Assembly: GCF_030519475.1 (NCBI RefSeq)
Contig: NZ_JAUMKD010000002.1
Location: forward strand, 1,049,501 to 1,113,500
Reading direction: 5' to 3'
Length of the DNA: 64,000 bases
Origin: Micromonospora sp. C28SCA-DRY-2
Lineage (GTDB): Bacteria; Actinomycetota; Actinomycetes; Mycobacteriales; Micromonosporaceae
The notes below the pieces were generated by a model, which was not told the origin of the DNA, did no database searches, and saw nothing but the letters and a program-made list of their open reading frames with translations. Position numbers and translations under genes: made by a program. Below are positions 41,544-52,762 of this stretch, in pieces (the stretch's first letter is position 1; the number at the start of each line of letters is the position of its first letter).

Positions 41544-42560
41544 TCAGTACATCGAGAGATGAACATGGTTCGTATGGTCGGCGGCCGGACTGCCGCCACC
41601 GCTGTACGAGCGCCAGCCGGTGCCGGGATGCCAGATCTGCCGGTACCAGATCACGTAGAGCACGCCGAGCCGGCTGGCGTTGCGCACGTGCCAGGCGGCC
41701 AGGCTGTCCCCGTACGCCTTGTCCCCGCCGGTCGCGGTCCGGTCCTCGAACCCGCCGGCGGCGGCGGAGAAGTCGCAGGCCCGGCCCTTCGGATGCTCGC
41801 CGGAGCCGCCGCTGCGGTAGCAGGAGACGTAACGCTTGTAGCCGGCCGCCTTGGTCTGCTGGAGGGCGTTGAGCGTGCGCGGCGTGATGCAGCCGGAGGT
41901 GGTCGGGTCGTTCACCGAGCAGGACTCCGACGGCCAGGAGCCGTCCGGGTTCCGGGGCGCCGGCTTCGCCGAGGTCGAGATGGCCCCGCTGAAGCCGCCG
42001 CTGCCACCGCCGCTGACCGCGGCCAGCGCGGCCTCGGCCTCCTTCTTCTTCTTGGCCATGATGGCGAGCTGCTTCTGCTGCTCGCGCACCTCGGTGTCGA
42101 GGGCGATCTTCGCCTGCTGCGCCTGCTGGCGCGCCTCGGCCAGCTCGCGCAGCCGCTTGCCGTCGCGCTGCGCCATCAGGTCCAGGTTCGCCGCCCGCTC
42201 CAGGAACGCCACCGGCGAGGCGCTGTTGAGCAGCATCGACGCCGGGGTGAGCCGGCCCACCCGGTAGGACTGCGCGGCCACCTCGGCGACCTGCTCGGTC
42301 AGGTCGCCCAGCCGCGCCTCCAGCCCGGTCAGCTCCCCGACCAGCTCCTTCTGCCGGCGCTTGGAGTTGTCGAGCTTCGCCTTGGCCTCGAGGTGGGCCT
42401 TCGCGGTGGCCTCCAGGGCGTCCCGGAGCTTCTTGGTGCCGCCCTCGTTCGGCTCCGCGTACGCGGGCACGGCGCCCAGGCCGAACACCAGCGCGACGGC
42501 GGCGAGCAGGGCGATCAGCGGGCGGCGGCCACGACGCCCGGCGGGCATGGTCCTGGGCAC
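41544..42560 (-). CDS. Secreted coiled-coil protein with ARB_07466/M15-like C-terminal domain
   Basis: A 338-residue protein with a Sec signal peptide (residues 1-36, ending VPAYA). Residues 40-185 are coiled coil (KAHLEAKAKLDNSKRRQKEL, EVREQQKQLAIMAKKKKEAE). The C-terminal domain (about 210-338) has CYRSGGSGEHPKGRACDFS, YVIWYRQIWHPG and HTNHVHLS, whose His/Asp arrangement recalls zinc-dependent M15-type peptidoglycan hydrolases (VldE-like). Such coiled-coil plus hydrolase proteins act at the cell wall, though activity is untested. Start ATG 42560. Confidence 0.8.
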   Translation of the reverse strand: MPRTMPAGRRGRRPLIALLAAVALVFGLGAVPAYAEPNEGGTKKLRDALEATAKAHLEAKAKLDNSKRRQKELVGELTGLEARLGDLTEQVAEVAAQSYRVGRLTPASMLLNSASPVAFLERAANLDLMAQRDGKRLRELAEARQQAQQAKIALDTEVREQQKQLAIMAKKKKEAEAALAAVSGGGSGGFSGAISTSAKPAPRNPDGSWPSESCSVNDPTTSGCITPRTLNALQQTKAAGYKRYVSCYRSGGSGEHPKGRACDFSAAAGGFEDRTATGGDKAYGDSLAAWHVRNASRLGVLYVIWYRQIWHPGTGWRSYSGGGSPAADHTNHVHLSMY

Positions 42561-42831
42561 GACAGCATCCTTCCGTCAGCCGCCGGCCCCCGTGGTACCG
42601 CTGCGCGGCGGCGGTCGCCGCCGGCGCCGGTCGGCGGCCTGCTGGCGGAGACCGGCGGTCAGGATACCGGACCACCGAGCCCTGACCAGCCCCCCGCGCC
42701 CCGGCGCCCCGCATCATCGACCCGCCGTGCCCACCCCCTCACCCACCGCTCTCCCGAGCCCCTTCGGGGCGGCCTTCCCGCGCCGGGAGGCCACTCTCCC
42801 CGCACGGGCGCGGCTCCCGTGGGCGGGACGG

Positions 42832-43641
42832 TCAGGGGGTGAGGAGGGCGTCGCGGACCTCGGTCCAGATCTCCTCGTTGGCGGCGACGAGCAGGCCGTG
42901 GCCCTCGTCCGCCGGGTGGTAGTCGGTGCCGTCGAAGCGCCGGGCCACCCCGCCGGCCGCCCGGACCAGCAGGGTGCCCGGCCCGTGGTCCCACGGCAGG
43001 GTCCGCCAGAAGAGCACGAACTGCTGGTCGCCGAGGAGGATGTCCAGGTACTCCCGGCCGGCGCAGTGCTGCCCGGGGAGCAGCTCGCCGAAGCGGGCGG
43101 CGCCGGTGTCGACGCTGGCCCGGGACGCCGGCGGCAGGAACCGGGTCATCGCCGCGCCGCGCAGCTCGCCGACCGGCGGTGCCGACGACGTGGTGCGCAC
43201 CGGCCGCCCGTCGAGCCAGGCGCCCTCCCCCATCCGGGCGCTGGCCAGCGTGTCGGCGAGCGGGTCGAGCACCCACGCGGCGGCCGGCTCGCCGTCGGTC
43301 AGCAGGGCCACCATCAGCGCGAACGGGCGCCGGCCGGCGGCGAAGTTCGAGGTGCCGTCGACCGGGTCGACCAGCCAGACGTCGCCCGACCCGCGCAGGT
43401 GGCGCAGCAGGCCCGGGTCGTCGGCCACCGCCTCCTCGCCGACCACCACCGAGCCCGGACGCAACCGGCGCAGGGTCGCCGAGATCACCTCCTCGGCCCG
43501 CCGGTCGGCGACGGTGACGATCTCGCCGGGCGCCTTCTCGGCCACGTCGGCGTCGTCCAGCTTGCGGAACAGGGGCAGCACGACCTGGTCGGCGGTCTCG
43601 CGCAGCAGCCCACCGACGTCGTCGAGCAGGGTGTCAGCCAC
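42832..43641 (-). CDS. Inositol monophosphatase family phosphatase
   Basis: A 269-residue Mg2+-dependent phosphatase: GEEAVADD (metal Glu), [15 protein letters not shown] (D-P-x-D-G-T) and [17 protein letters not shown] (W-D-x-x-x-G). Candidates in this family are inositol-1-phosphatase, HisN (histidinol phosphatase) and 3'-phosphoadenosine phosphatase; the sequence does not decide. Start GTG 43641 overlaps the REC gene stop by 8 bp, making it the last gene of the signalling operon. Confidence 0.85.
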   Translation of the reverse strand: MADTLLDDVGGLLRETADQVVLPLFRKLDDADVAEKAPGEIVTVADRRAEEVISATLRRLRPGSVVVGEEAVADDPGLLRHLRGSGDVWLVDPVDGTSNFAAGRRPFALMVALLTDGEPAAAWVLDPLADTLASARMGEGAWLDGRPVRTTSSAPPVGELRGAAMTRFLPPASRASVDTGAARFGELLPGQHCAGREYLDILLGDQQFVLFWRTLPWDHGPGTLLVRAAGGVARRFDGTDYHPADEGHGLLVAANEEIWTEVRDALLTP

Positions 43642-44082
43642 GCGGCGGCAGCTTCACCACGCTGACGAAGAACTCGTCGATCTGCCGGACCACCGAGATG
43701 AACCGCTCGAAGTCCACCGGCTTGGTCACGTACGCGTTGGCGTGCAGCTGGTAGCTGCGCAGGATGTCCTCGTCGGCCTGCGAGGTGGTCAGCACCACCA
43801 CCGGGATCCGGCAGAGCTGCTCGTCCTTCTTGATCTCCTCGAGCACCTCCCGGCCGTCCCGCTTGGGCAGGTTCAGGTCGAGCAGGACCAGGTCGGGGGT
43901 GACCGCGTCCGCGTACTGGCCCTCGCGGCGCAGGTAGGCCAGCGCCTCGGCGCCGTCGGAGACGACGGTCAGCCGGTTGCGGAGCTTGTGCTCCTCGAAC
44001 GCCTCCTGGGTCATCAACACGTCACCCGGGTCGTCCTCGACGAGCAGGACCTCGATCGGGCTCTTGCCGTCTGCCGGCGCGG

Positions 44083-44086
<4 letters not shown>
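43634..44086 (-). CDS. Stand-alone response regulator receiver protein (Rcp1 type)
   Basis: A 150-residue single REC domain: acidic pair [10 protein letters not shown], phospho-acceptor Asp in [13 protein letters not shown], Thr in [13 protein letters not shown] and Lys in AYVTKPVDF. No output domain. The sequence resembles receivers that pair with phytochrome-like histidine kinases. It overlaps the kinase gene by 4 bp upstream and the phosphatase gene by 8 bp downstream. Confidence 0.9.
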
Positions 44087-45830
<1,744 letters not shown>

Positions 45831-45834
<4 letters not shown>

Positions 45835-47075
45835 CGGCCACCACCCCGGCTGAGCAGCAGCATGGCGACGTCGTCGGCGAGCGGGCCGCCGTTGAGCTGC
45901 TCGGCCCGCCCGACCAGCCAGGCCGGCAGCTCGGGCAGCGGCACCTGCCGGCTGGCCGGCTCCGCGAGCAGGTCGTTCAGGCCGGGCACGTCGAGGCGCT
46001 CGTCGCCCTCGCCGATCCGGCCCTCGATCAGGCCGTCGGTGTACATCAACAGGGACCAGTCATCGGCGTCGAACTCCAGGTCGTAGGCGACCGGCCGGCG
46101 CGGCCGTACGCCCAGCAGCAGGCCGCCGGGGGCGGGAACCGGGGCGACCCGGCCCCGGGAGAGCAGCAGCGGCGGCGGATGGCCGGCCAGCCGCACGGTG
46201 GCCCGGTTGGCGTCCAGGTGCAGCCGGGCGGTGGCCACGGTCGCGAAGATCTCCTGCAACCGGCGCTCGCTCATCAGCACCTGCTCCAGCGCCGGCAGCA
46301 CCTCGTCGTCGGGCACGCCGGCGAGGATCAGGGCCCGCCAGGCCACCCGGAGTTCGACGCCGAGCGCCGCCTCGTCGGCGCCGTGCCCGCAGACGTCGCC
46401 GACGATCAGGTCGAGCCGGTCGGGGCGGGTCTGCACCACGTCGTAGAAGTCGCCGCCGATCAGCGCGGCGTGCCGGCCCGGCCGGTAGAAGGCGTGCACC
46501 GCGACCTGGTCGGTGGTCATCAGCGGCTGCGGCAGCAGGCCGCGCTCCAGCCGGGCCGACTCGGCCTGGCGCAGCTCCACCTCGCGCAGCCGGCGGGCGT
46601 TCTCGTCGGCCCGCTTGCGCTCCACCGCGTAGCGCAGCGCGCGGGTCAGCAGCACCCCGTCGACCTGGCCCTTGACCAGGTAGTCCTGCGCTCCCTCGGC
46701 GACCGCGACGATGCCCAGGTGCTCGTCGGAGCGGCCGGTCAGCACGCAGACCGCGGCGCCGCTGGCCATGTCCAGCACCTGCCGGAGCCCGTCCAGCCCC
46801 TGCGCGTCGGGCAGGCCGAGGTCGAGCAGGACGCAGTCCACGCCCATCACCCGTTGCCGGGCCTCGCTCAGGCTGGTCGCGACGAGCAGGTCGATCATCG
46901 AGTTGGTCTCCGCGAGCAACTCGCCGACGAGGAAGGCGTCCCCCTCGTCGTCCTCGACCAGCAGCACCCGCAGCCGCTCGCCGGGCGGCAGGTTGGGGTG
47001 CCGTCCCAGGCCGCCGTGCGGGTACGGCACGACGGGGGAACCGGCCAGACCGGTCCCCCGGTACGGCCGGGTCAC
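45831..47075 (-). CDS. Response regulator fused to PP2C-type (SpoIIE/RsbU) phosphatase
   Basis: REC domain (RLRVLLVEDDEGDAFLVGEL, phospho-Asp in VDCVLLDLGLPDAQG, Lys in QDYLVKGQ), a linker helix (ARRLREVELRQAESARLERG), then a SpoIIE-type phosphatase (GGDFYDVVQTRPDRLDLIVG, DVCGHGADEA, LMYTDGLIEGR, GPLADDVAMLLL). Such proteins dephosphorylate anti-anti-sigma factors in response to phosphorylation. It overlaps the histidine kinase gene by 4 bp. The start is uncertain: GTG 47075 (414 residues) is given, but it lacks a ribosome site, whereas AAGGAG at 47117-47112 is followed 6 nt later by an in-frame ATC at 47105. Confidence 0.85.
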
Positions 47076-47305
47076 CGCCGCGAGACGCGGGAGTTCGCTG
47101 GTGATGTCGGGCTCCTTCCGAGTGCCCTGCTGATCCTGTATTAGACAACGGTCGCACACAACACGACGGACCCGGCGCGGGGCGGGATGGGACGGATCAC
47201 TACCCGTTGCCGGACAAACCGGATCTGGGCCGGATCTGCCGGTGCCACCGGCGGCCAACGGGGTGCAGGATGATGCCCACCCTGGTCCCACCCCGAGGAG
47301 TCCCC

Positions 47306-49726
47306 GTGGGCGCACCCCCCACCCCCGCGGCCGAGCACGCGCCGGCCCGGCCCGGCTCGCCCGTGCTCGCCGCCGACCGGACGTTCGCCCGGCCCCGCCG
47401 CCGGTTGCTCGCCGCCGCGGCGGCCCTGGTCGCGCTGCTCGCCGTCGGCGCCGGCACCCTGCTCGACCTGCGCACCCCGGCGCCGCGCCCGGCCGACGCG
47501 CCGCCCGCGGAGTTCAGCGCGGCGCGGGCGTACGAGAACGTGAAGGTCATCGCGGCCCGGCCGCACGTGGCCGGCAGCCCGGCCAACGACCAGGTCCGCG
47601 CCCACGTCGAGGGGGTGCTGCGCGGGCTCGGCCTGGAGACCGAGGTGCAGGACACCGTCGCGCCGGAGGCCGGACAGCTCAGCGGCGCGGCCGGCGGCGC
47701 CACCCTGGCCCGGGTACGCAACGTGGTGGCCCGGCTGCCCGGCACCGACCCGACCGGCCGGGTCTTCCTGGTCGCCCACTACGACTCGGTGCAGACCGGG
47801 CCCGGCGGCAACGACGACGCCGCCGGCACCTCCACCATCCTGGAGGTGGCCCGGGCGCTCGCCACCGGCCCGCGACCGCGCAACGACATCGTCTTCGTGC
47901 TCACCGACGCCGAGGAGGCGTGCCTCTGCGGCGCCGCGGCCTTCGCCGCCAGCCACCCGCTGGCCGCCGACGGCGGGGTGGTGCTCAACCTGGAGGCCCG
48001 CGGCTCCACCGGGCCGGTGATCATGTTCGAGACGTCCCGGAACAACGCGGAGCTGGTGGACGTCTTCGGGCGGGCCGCGCCGCACCCGGTCGGCACCTCG
48101 TTCGCCGTGGAGATCTACCGGGCGCTGCCCAACGACACCGACTTCACCGCGTTCCTGGACCAGGACTTCCTCGGGCTGAACTCGGCGTACATCGACGGCG
48201 GGGCGATCTACCACACGCCGCTGGACACCCCGGCCGCGCTGGACCGGGCGAGCCTCCAGCACCACGGGGACAACGCGCTCGGCCTGGCCCGCGAGTTCGG
48301 CCGGGTCGACCTGGGCACGCTGCGCGCCGGCCAGGACGCCACCTACTTCCCGGTGCCCGGCGGGCTGGTCCACTACCCCGGCTGGCTGACCCTGCCGCTG
48401 GCCCTGGTCGCGCTGGCCGCGGTGGTCGCGCTCGGCTGGCTCACCCGCCGCCGCGGCCGGGCCACCGGGAAGAAGCTGGCCGCCGGGTTCGCGCTGGCGC
48501 TGGTGCCGATCGTGGCCGCCCCGGTGGCCGCCCAACTGCTCTGGGCGGCGGTCACCGCGACCCGGCCGGGCTACGCCGAGCTGCTCGACCCGTACCGGCC
48601 GACCTGGTACCGGCTGGCCGTGGTGGCGCTGGCCGTCGCCATCCTGTTCGCCTGGTACGCACTGACCCGCCGCCGGATCGGCCCGGCCGCGCTGGCGGTC
48701 GGCGCGCTGGGCTGGCTGGCCCTGCTCGGGGTGCTGCTCGCCGTGCTGGTGCCCGGTGGGGCGTACCTGCTCACCCTGCCGGCCCTGGCCGGCGCGCTCG
48801 GCGGGCTGGTGGCGCTGGCCACCCGGCTCGACGGCCCGTGGCCGGTGGTCGCGGTGACGGTGGCCGGCGCGGTGGCCGTGGTGATCCTGCTTCCGACGGT
48901 GGTGCTGCTCTTCCCGGCGCTCGGCATGGCGATGGGCGGGGTGGCCGCGCTGGTCGCGGTGCTGCTCGGCTTGGCCGCGCTGCCGGTGGTGGACCTGCTG
49001 CACCCGCAGGCCGGCGGCCAGCGCGGCCTGGTCGCGCTGCGCGCCCGCCGGCTCGGCGCGCTGCCGGCCGGAGCCGCCGCGCTGGCCGCGGTGGTGTTCG
49101 CCGGGGTCGGGCTCGCCGTCGACCGGTTCGACGCCGCGCACCCCGCGCCCACCCACCTGATGTACGCCCTGGACGCCGGCACCGGCCAGGCCCGCTGGCT
49201 CAGCCACGAGGCCGACCCGCAGCCCTGGACCGGCCAGTACGTGGACGGTCCGGTCTCCGTGGCCGACGACTTCCCCGGCCTGGGCGACGGCGAGCTGCTC
49301 GGCGGCCCGGCACAGGCGGCGAACCTGCCCGCCCCGAAATTGGACGTGCTCGCCGACAACACCGCCGGCGGCGAGCGCACGCTGCGGCTGCGGCTCACCC
49401 CGCAACGCCCGGTCCGGCTGGCCAGCCTGCACGTGGACTCGGCGACGGCGACAGTGCTGCGCGCCGAGGTGGCCGGCCGCTCGGTGCCGGTCGAGGCGCG
49501 GGACGGGAAGTGGGGCTTCGGCGTGGTCTTCCACGCCCCGCCGGCCGAGGGCATCGAGGTGACGCTGACCGTGGCGCCCAAGGCCGAGCGGGTGGAGCTG
49601 CGCGCGATGGACGCCAGCGACGGCCTGGACGCGCTGCCCGGCTTCCGGCCCCGTCCGGCGGACGTCGGGGTGGTCGGATCGCACAGCTCGGAGATGCTCG
49701 CGGTCGCCCGCACCTATCCGCTCTGA
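47306..49726 (+). CDS. M28-family membrane metallopeptidase
   Basis: An 806-residue protein. One N-terminal membrane helix (about 34-54) precedes the M28 aminopeptidase domain (about 75-350) with zinc-ligand motifs LVAHYDSVQTGPGGNDDAAG (His, Asp), LTDAEEACLCGAAAF (Glu-Glu), DTDFTAFL (Asp) and IYHTPLDTP (His). About eight membrane helices follow (about 375-600), then a soluble outer domain (about 620-806). The layout is that of M28 peptidases with C-terminal membrane regions (Vps70/Fxna-like). Start GTG 47306 was chosen for GAGGAG 5 bp upstream; an ATG at 47270 is possible. Confidence 0.85.
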   Translation: MGAPPTPAAEHAPARPGSPVLAADRTFARPRRRLLAAAAALVALLAVGAGTLLDLRTPAPRPADAPPAEFSAARAYENVKVIAARPHVAGSPANDQVRAHVEGVLRGLGLETEVQDTVAPEAGQLSGAAGGATLARVRNVVARLPGTDPTGRVFLVAHYDSVQTGPGGNDDAAGTSTILEVARALATGPRPRNDIVFVLTDAEEACLCGAAAFAASHPLAADGGVVLNLEARGSTGPVIMFETSRNNAELVDVFGRAAPHPVGTSFAVEIYRALPNDTDFTAFLDQDFLGLNSAYIDGGAIYHTPLDTPAALDRASLQHHGDNALGLAREFGRVDLGTLRAGQDATYFPVPGGLVHYPGWLTLPLALVALAAVVALGWLTRRRGRATGKKLAAGFALALVPIVAAPVAAQLLWAAVTATRPGYAELLDPYRPTWYRLAVVALAVAILFAWYALTRRRIGPAALAVGALGWLALLGVLLAVLVPGGAYLLTLPALAGALGGLVALATRLDGPWPVVAVTVAGAVAVVILLPTVVLLFPALGMAMGGVAALVAVLLGLAALPVVDLLHPQAGGQRGLVALRARRLGALPAGAAALAAVVFAGVGLAVDRFDAAHPAPTHLMYALDAGTGQARWLSHEADPQPWTGQYVDGPVSVADDFPGLGDGELLGGPAQAANLPAPKLDVLADNTAGGERTLRLRLTPQRPVRLASLHVDSATATVLRAEVAGRSVPVEARDGKWGFGVVFHAPPAEGIEVTLTVAPKAERVELRAMDASDGLDALPGFRPRPADVGVVGSHSSEMLAVARTYPL

Positions 49727-49844
49727 CCGGCACCGGGAGTGGCCGTCGCACCCGTGGCCACTCCCGCCCGGCGGCATCCGCCGCCTTGACGCCCGTCGGT
49801 CACCACGCTACGAGGAAGGACCCGTGTTGCCGTCCGACATGGGT

Positions 49845-49862
49845 GTGTGGTTAACTACTCAC
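49845..49862. promoter_or_regulatory. TetR operator copy 1, at the tetR start
   Basis: GTGTGGTTAACTACTCAC, the reverse complement of GTGAGTAGTTAACCACAC, abuts the tetR ATG. It matches the other three copies (50477, 52049, 52727) at 15 of 18 positions but is in the opposite orientation. Binding here would block tetR transcription (autorepression), which may be leaderless since TAACTA lies within the site. Confidence 0.75.
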
Positions 49863-50429
49863 ATGTCGCCCTCCACCAAGTCCCGCACCTTGTCAACCGC
49901 TGAAGACCGCCGCCAGGAAGTGCTGTCGACGGCCATCGGGGCATTCGCGGCGCGCGGCTACTTCGGCACCACCACTGTCGAGGTCGCGAAGGCGGCCGGG
50001 ATATCGCAGGCGTACCTGTACCGGCTGTTTCCCGACAAGGAATCGCTGTTCGCGGCAGTGGTCGAGCGGACCTTCGACCTGTTCCGGGAGAGCCTCGCCG
50101 AGGGCGCCGCAGCCGCCACCGGCAGCTCCCCCGAAGCGGTGCTGTCGGCGATGGGCGGCGCGTACGCCCAGTTGATCAGAGATCAGGACCTGCTGCTGGT
50201 CCAGATGCACGCGCAGTGCGCCGCGGTGTCGGTCCCGGAGGTCCGCAAGGCCGTGCGGCACGGCTACTCCCGGGTGGTGGAGTACGCCCGCAGCGTCTCG
50301 GGCGCCTCGGACGAGCAGTTGCAGGAGTTCATCGCCATGGGCGCGCTGTGCAACGTGGTGGTGACCATGGGCGCCGACGACGTCGACGCACCTTGGGCCA
50401 GGACGCTGTCGAGCGGACTGCGCCACTGA
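49863..50429 (+). CDS. TetR-family repressor of the adjacent export cluster
   Basis: A 188-residue regulator: HTH in residues 15-65 (DRRQEVLSTAIGAFAARGYF, VEVAKAAGISQAYLYRLF) and a helical ligand domain. Start ATG 49863 lies directly behind an operator. The four operator copies before this gene, the MFS exporter, the SRPBCC gene and the small membrane protein gene define its local regulon. TetR proteins beside MFS exporters usually respond to the exported drug; the inducer is unknown. Confidence 0.9.
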   Translation: MSPSTKSRTLSTAEDRRQEVLSTAIGAFAARGYFGTTTVEVAKAAGISQAYLYRLFPDKESLFAAVVERTFDLFRESLAEGAAAATGSSPEAVLSAMGGAYAQLIRDQDLLLVQMHAQCAAVSVPEVRKAVRHGYSRVVEYARSVSGASDEQLQEFIAMGALCNVVVTMGADDVDAPWARTLSSGLRH

Positions 50430-50476
50430 CCGGCGCGGCGGTCGCCACTGACCGCCGCGCCGCTTCGGCGTCGGTA

Positions 50477-50494
50477 GTGAGTAATCAACCACTC
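50477..50494 (+). promoter_or_regulatory. TetR operator copy 2, before the MFS gene
   Basis: GTGAGTAATCAACCACTC; identical to the copy at 52049. GAGT...ACTC forms the dyad. Distance from site to the MFS start (50513) is 18 nt, containing AAGGAG. Confidence 0.8.
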
Positions 50495-50512
50495 TATTCA
50501 AGGAGTTGAGAA

Positions 50513-52030
50513 GTGAAGACCATCACCGAGACGAGCGGCGCCACCGTCGCCGCCCCGGCCGCCGGGCTGGCGGTCGTCGGCAGCGCCGGGCGGCGGCGCT
50601 GGGCCGTCCTGGCGTTGCTGGCCGTCGCGCAGTTCGCGGTCGTGCTCGACTCATCGATCATGAACATCGCCCTGCCGTCGATCGGCGACGAGCTGCGGGT
50701 CTCGCCGGAGAACCTGTCCTGGGTCATCAACGCCTACGTGCTGGCCTTCGGCGGCTTCCTGCTGCTCGGTGGCCGGCTGGCCGACCTGTTGGGCCGCAGG
50801 CGCATGTTCGTGGCCGGCCTGGTGCTGTTCGCCGCGGCCTCGCTGGTCGGTGGGCTGGCCACCGCGGCGTGGCAGCTCATCGCCGCACGGGCAGTGCAAG
50901 GGCTCGGCGGGGCGCTGCTCGCGCCCGCCGCGCTGTCGATCCTGACCACGATCTTCCCGGCGGGCGCCGAACGCAACAAGGCCCTCGGCGTCTGGGGTGC
51001 GGTCGCCGGTTCCGGCGCCGCGGCAGGCGTCCTGCTGGGCGGGGTCCTCACCGACGGGCTCGGCTGGGAATGGGTGCTGTTCATCAACGTCCCCATCGGG
51101 GCGGCCACCGCACTGCTGAGCCTGCGCCTCATCCCCGAAAGCCGTGGGCACGCCGGGCGCGACGGCTTCGATCTCGCAGGGGCGGCCACAGTCACCGGGG
51201 GCCTGACCGCTGCCGTGTACGGGATCGTCGAGGCGGAGTCGGCGGGCTGGGCCGCACCGACGACACTGGGGGTCTTCGCGGCCGCCGCCGTTCTGCTCGG
51301 CGCGTTCGTCATCATCGAGCGCCGCGCGACCTCTCCCGTGCTGCCGTTTGCGATCTTCCGGTTGCGCACCGTCCTCGGCGCGAACGTGACGATGCTGTTC
51401 GTCGGAGCCGCGATGTTCGGGCTGTTCTACTTCCTGTCGCTGTCGATGCAGCAGGTCCTGGGCTACACGCCGCTGCAGACCGGCCTCGCCCAGCTCCCCG
51501 TTGCCGGCACCCTGGTGGTGGCCGCCGGCCTGATCTCCCCGCTGGTCACCCGCATCGGCAGCAAGCCGGTGACCCTCGCGGGCCTCGCCGCCTTCGCCGC
51601 GGGTCTGGTCTGGTTCTCTCGGATGCCCGCCGACGCGGGGTTCGTCACCGATCTGCTCGGGCCCTCGCTCGTCGTCGGTGTCGGCCTCGCGGCGACGTTC
51701 GTCGCGCTCACCGTCAGCTCCGTCGAAGGCATCACCGACGCCGAGTCCGGACTGGCCAGCGGGCTCATCAACACCACCCAGCAGATCGGCGGCGCGCTCG
51801 GTCTGGCCGCCCTGACCGCCGTGGCCGCCGGCCGCACCGACAGCAGCCTCAACGGCGCCGTACCCGCCATCGCCCTCAACGAGGGCTTCCAGGCGGGGCT
51901 GCTCGTGGCCGCCGGAATCGTCGCCGCAGCCGTCGCGCTGACCGCCATCGTCTCCCGGGGCTCTCGCCCTGGCGGCCAGTTCGCTGCCACCACACCCGGG
52001 TCCGAGAGCCGCGCCCAGGCAGCAGCCTGA
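50513..52030 (+). CDS. MFS drug exporter, DHA2 (14-TMS, EmrB/QacA) family
   Basis: A 505-residue protein with 14 predicted membrane helices. Motifs: LDSSIMNIALPSIGDEL (helix 1 motif D1 of DHA2), LLLGGRLADLLGRRRMFVAG (motif A), and the motif C-like GSGAAAGVLLGGVLTD with GWEWVLFINVPIG. It exports drugs with proton antiport across the cytoplasmic membrane. Start GTG 50513 with AAGGAG upstream. It is controlled by the TetR protein through the operator 18 nt before the start. Confidence 0.92.
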   Translation: MKTITETSGATVAAPAAGLAVVGSAGRRRWAVLALLAVAQFAVVLDSSIMNIALPSIGDELRVSPENLSWVINAYVLAFGGFLLLGGRLADLLGRRRMFVAGLVLFAAASLVGGLATAAWQLIAARAVQGLGGALLAPAALSILTTIFPAGAERNKALGVWGAVAGSGAAAGVLLGGVLTDGLGWEWVLFINVPIGAATALLSLRLIPESRGHAGRDGFDLAGAATVTGGLTAAVYGIVEAESAGWAAPTTLGVFAAAAVLLGAFVIIERRATSPVLPFAIFRLRTVLGANVTMLFVGAAMFGLFYFLSLSMQQVLGYTPLQTGLAQLPVAGTLVVAAGLISPLVTRIGSKPVTLAGLAAFAAGLVWFSRMPADAGFVTDLLGPSLVVGVGLAATFVALTVSSVEGITDAESGLASGLINTTQQIGGALGLAALTAVAAGRTDSSLNGAVPAIALNEGFQAGLLVAAGIVAAAVALTAIVSRGSRPGGQFAATTPGSESRAQAAA

Positions 52031-52048
52031 CCTCTTAATGTCCAGCAA

Positions 52049-52066
52049 GTGAGTAATCAACCACTC
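52049..52066 (+). promoter_or_regulatory. TetR operator copy 3, before the SRPBCC gene
   Basis: GTGAGTAATCAACCACTC, identical to the copy at 50477. 18 nt separate it from ATG 52085, containing GGAGGAG. It begins 18 bp after the MFS stop, so the gene has its own control region. Confidence 0.8.
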
Positions 52067-52084
52067 TATCGGAGGAGATCCGCC

Positions 52085-52684
52085 ATGAACAGGAACACGG
52101 CACTCAACCGCCGCCAGGCAGTCAAGGGTCTGCTGTACGGGACCGTTGCCGCCACCACGATCGCGGCCCTGGCCGAGCCCGCCGCGGCCCATCCCGACCA
52201 CACCCCGGCCACCAACGCGGTCGCGGCGCGGCAGGTCCAGGTCGACGTTGACCGCGACGCCCAGGTCATCGTCGACCTGTCCATCACCATCGACGCCCCG
52301 CTGGCGGCCGTGTGGCAGTTGCACACCGCTATCGACCAGTGGCCGTCCTGGCAGCAGGACATCAACCGGGCCGAGCTGACCGGCCCGCTGCGCCCGGGTG
52401 GCTCGTTCGCCTGGGAGACCCATGGGCTGCCCATCGTCTCTACCATCCGCGAGGTCCGCCCCCTGCGGCGCATCGTGTGGGGCGGGCCGGCGCTGGGGAT
52501 CGACGGCGTCCACGTATGGACCTTCACCCCGACCCACCACGGAGTCGTCGTGCACACCACCGAGTCCTGGGACGGCCCACCCATCGCCGCCGACCCCGAA
52601 GGCATGCGCGCCGCGCTCACCGCATCACTGACCTCCTGGCTCGCCGCCCTCAAGGCGACCGCCGAGGCGGCCGACCGACGGTGA
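52085..52684 (+). CDS. Tat-exported SRPBCC (polyketide cyclase/START-like) protein
   Basis: A 199-residue protein. The N-terminus (NRRQAVKGLLYGTVAATTIA ... EPAAAH) is a twin-Arg signal with cleavage near residue 34. The mature part is an SRPBCC fold: VIVDLSITIDAPLAAVWQLH, DQWPSWQQDINRAELTGPLR, WTFTPTHHGVVVHTTESWDG and a final long helix. These proteins bind hydrophobic ligands; with an exporter gene in the same regulon, an extracytoplasmic binding or detoxifying role is possible. Start ATG 52085 after GGAGGAG; the in-frame GTG 52049 lies inside the operator and is rejected. Confidence 0.85.
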   Translation: MNRNTALNRRQAVKGLLYGTVAATTIAALAEPAAAHPDHTPATNAVAARQVQVDVDRDAQVIVDLSITIDAPLAAVWQLHTAIDQWPSWQQDINRAELTGPLRPGGSFAWETHGLPIVSTIREVRPLRRIVWGGPALGIDGVHVWTFTPTHHGVVVHTTESWDGPPIAADPEGMRAALTASLTSWLAALKATAEAADRR

Positions 52685-52726
52685 TCGGCACCAACGCGCG
52701 CGCCACGAGAAATCCACACCAGCCCA

Positions 52727-52744
52727 GTGAGTGATCAACCACTC
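52727..52744 (+). promoter_or_regulatory. TetR operator copy 4, before the small membrane protein gene
   Basis: GTGAGTGATCAACCACTC, one base different from copies 2 and 3. The site is 18 nt before CTG 52763, the same distance as in the other two structural genes, with GAGGAGG between. Confidence 0.8.
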
Positions 52745-52762
52745 GTGAACGAGGAGGAAGAA

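Noticed and set aside
42561..42831. Possible ydaO-type (c-di-AMP) riboswitch before the secreted coiled-coil gene
   Set aside because: Cell-wall hydrolase genes of actinobacteria often have one, and the last bases (GACGGAAGGA) are suggestive, but the conserved core segments were not found.
39891..42842. Plus-strand open frame of over 980 codons
   Set aside because: Antisense to the synthase-like and coiled-coil genes; composition is the His/Gln/Gly/Arg-rich type produced by the third-position GC bias of the opposite strand.
47141..49777. Minus-strand open frame of 878 codons
   Set aside because: Antisense to the M28 peptidase with all its zinc motifs; no family similarity and shadow-type composition.
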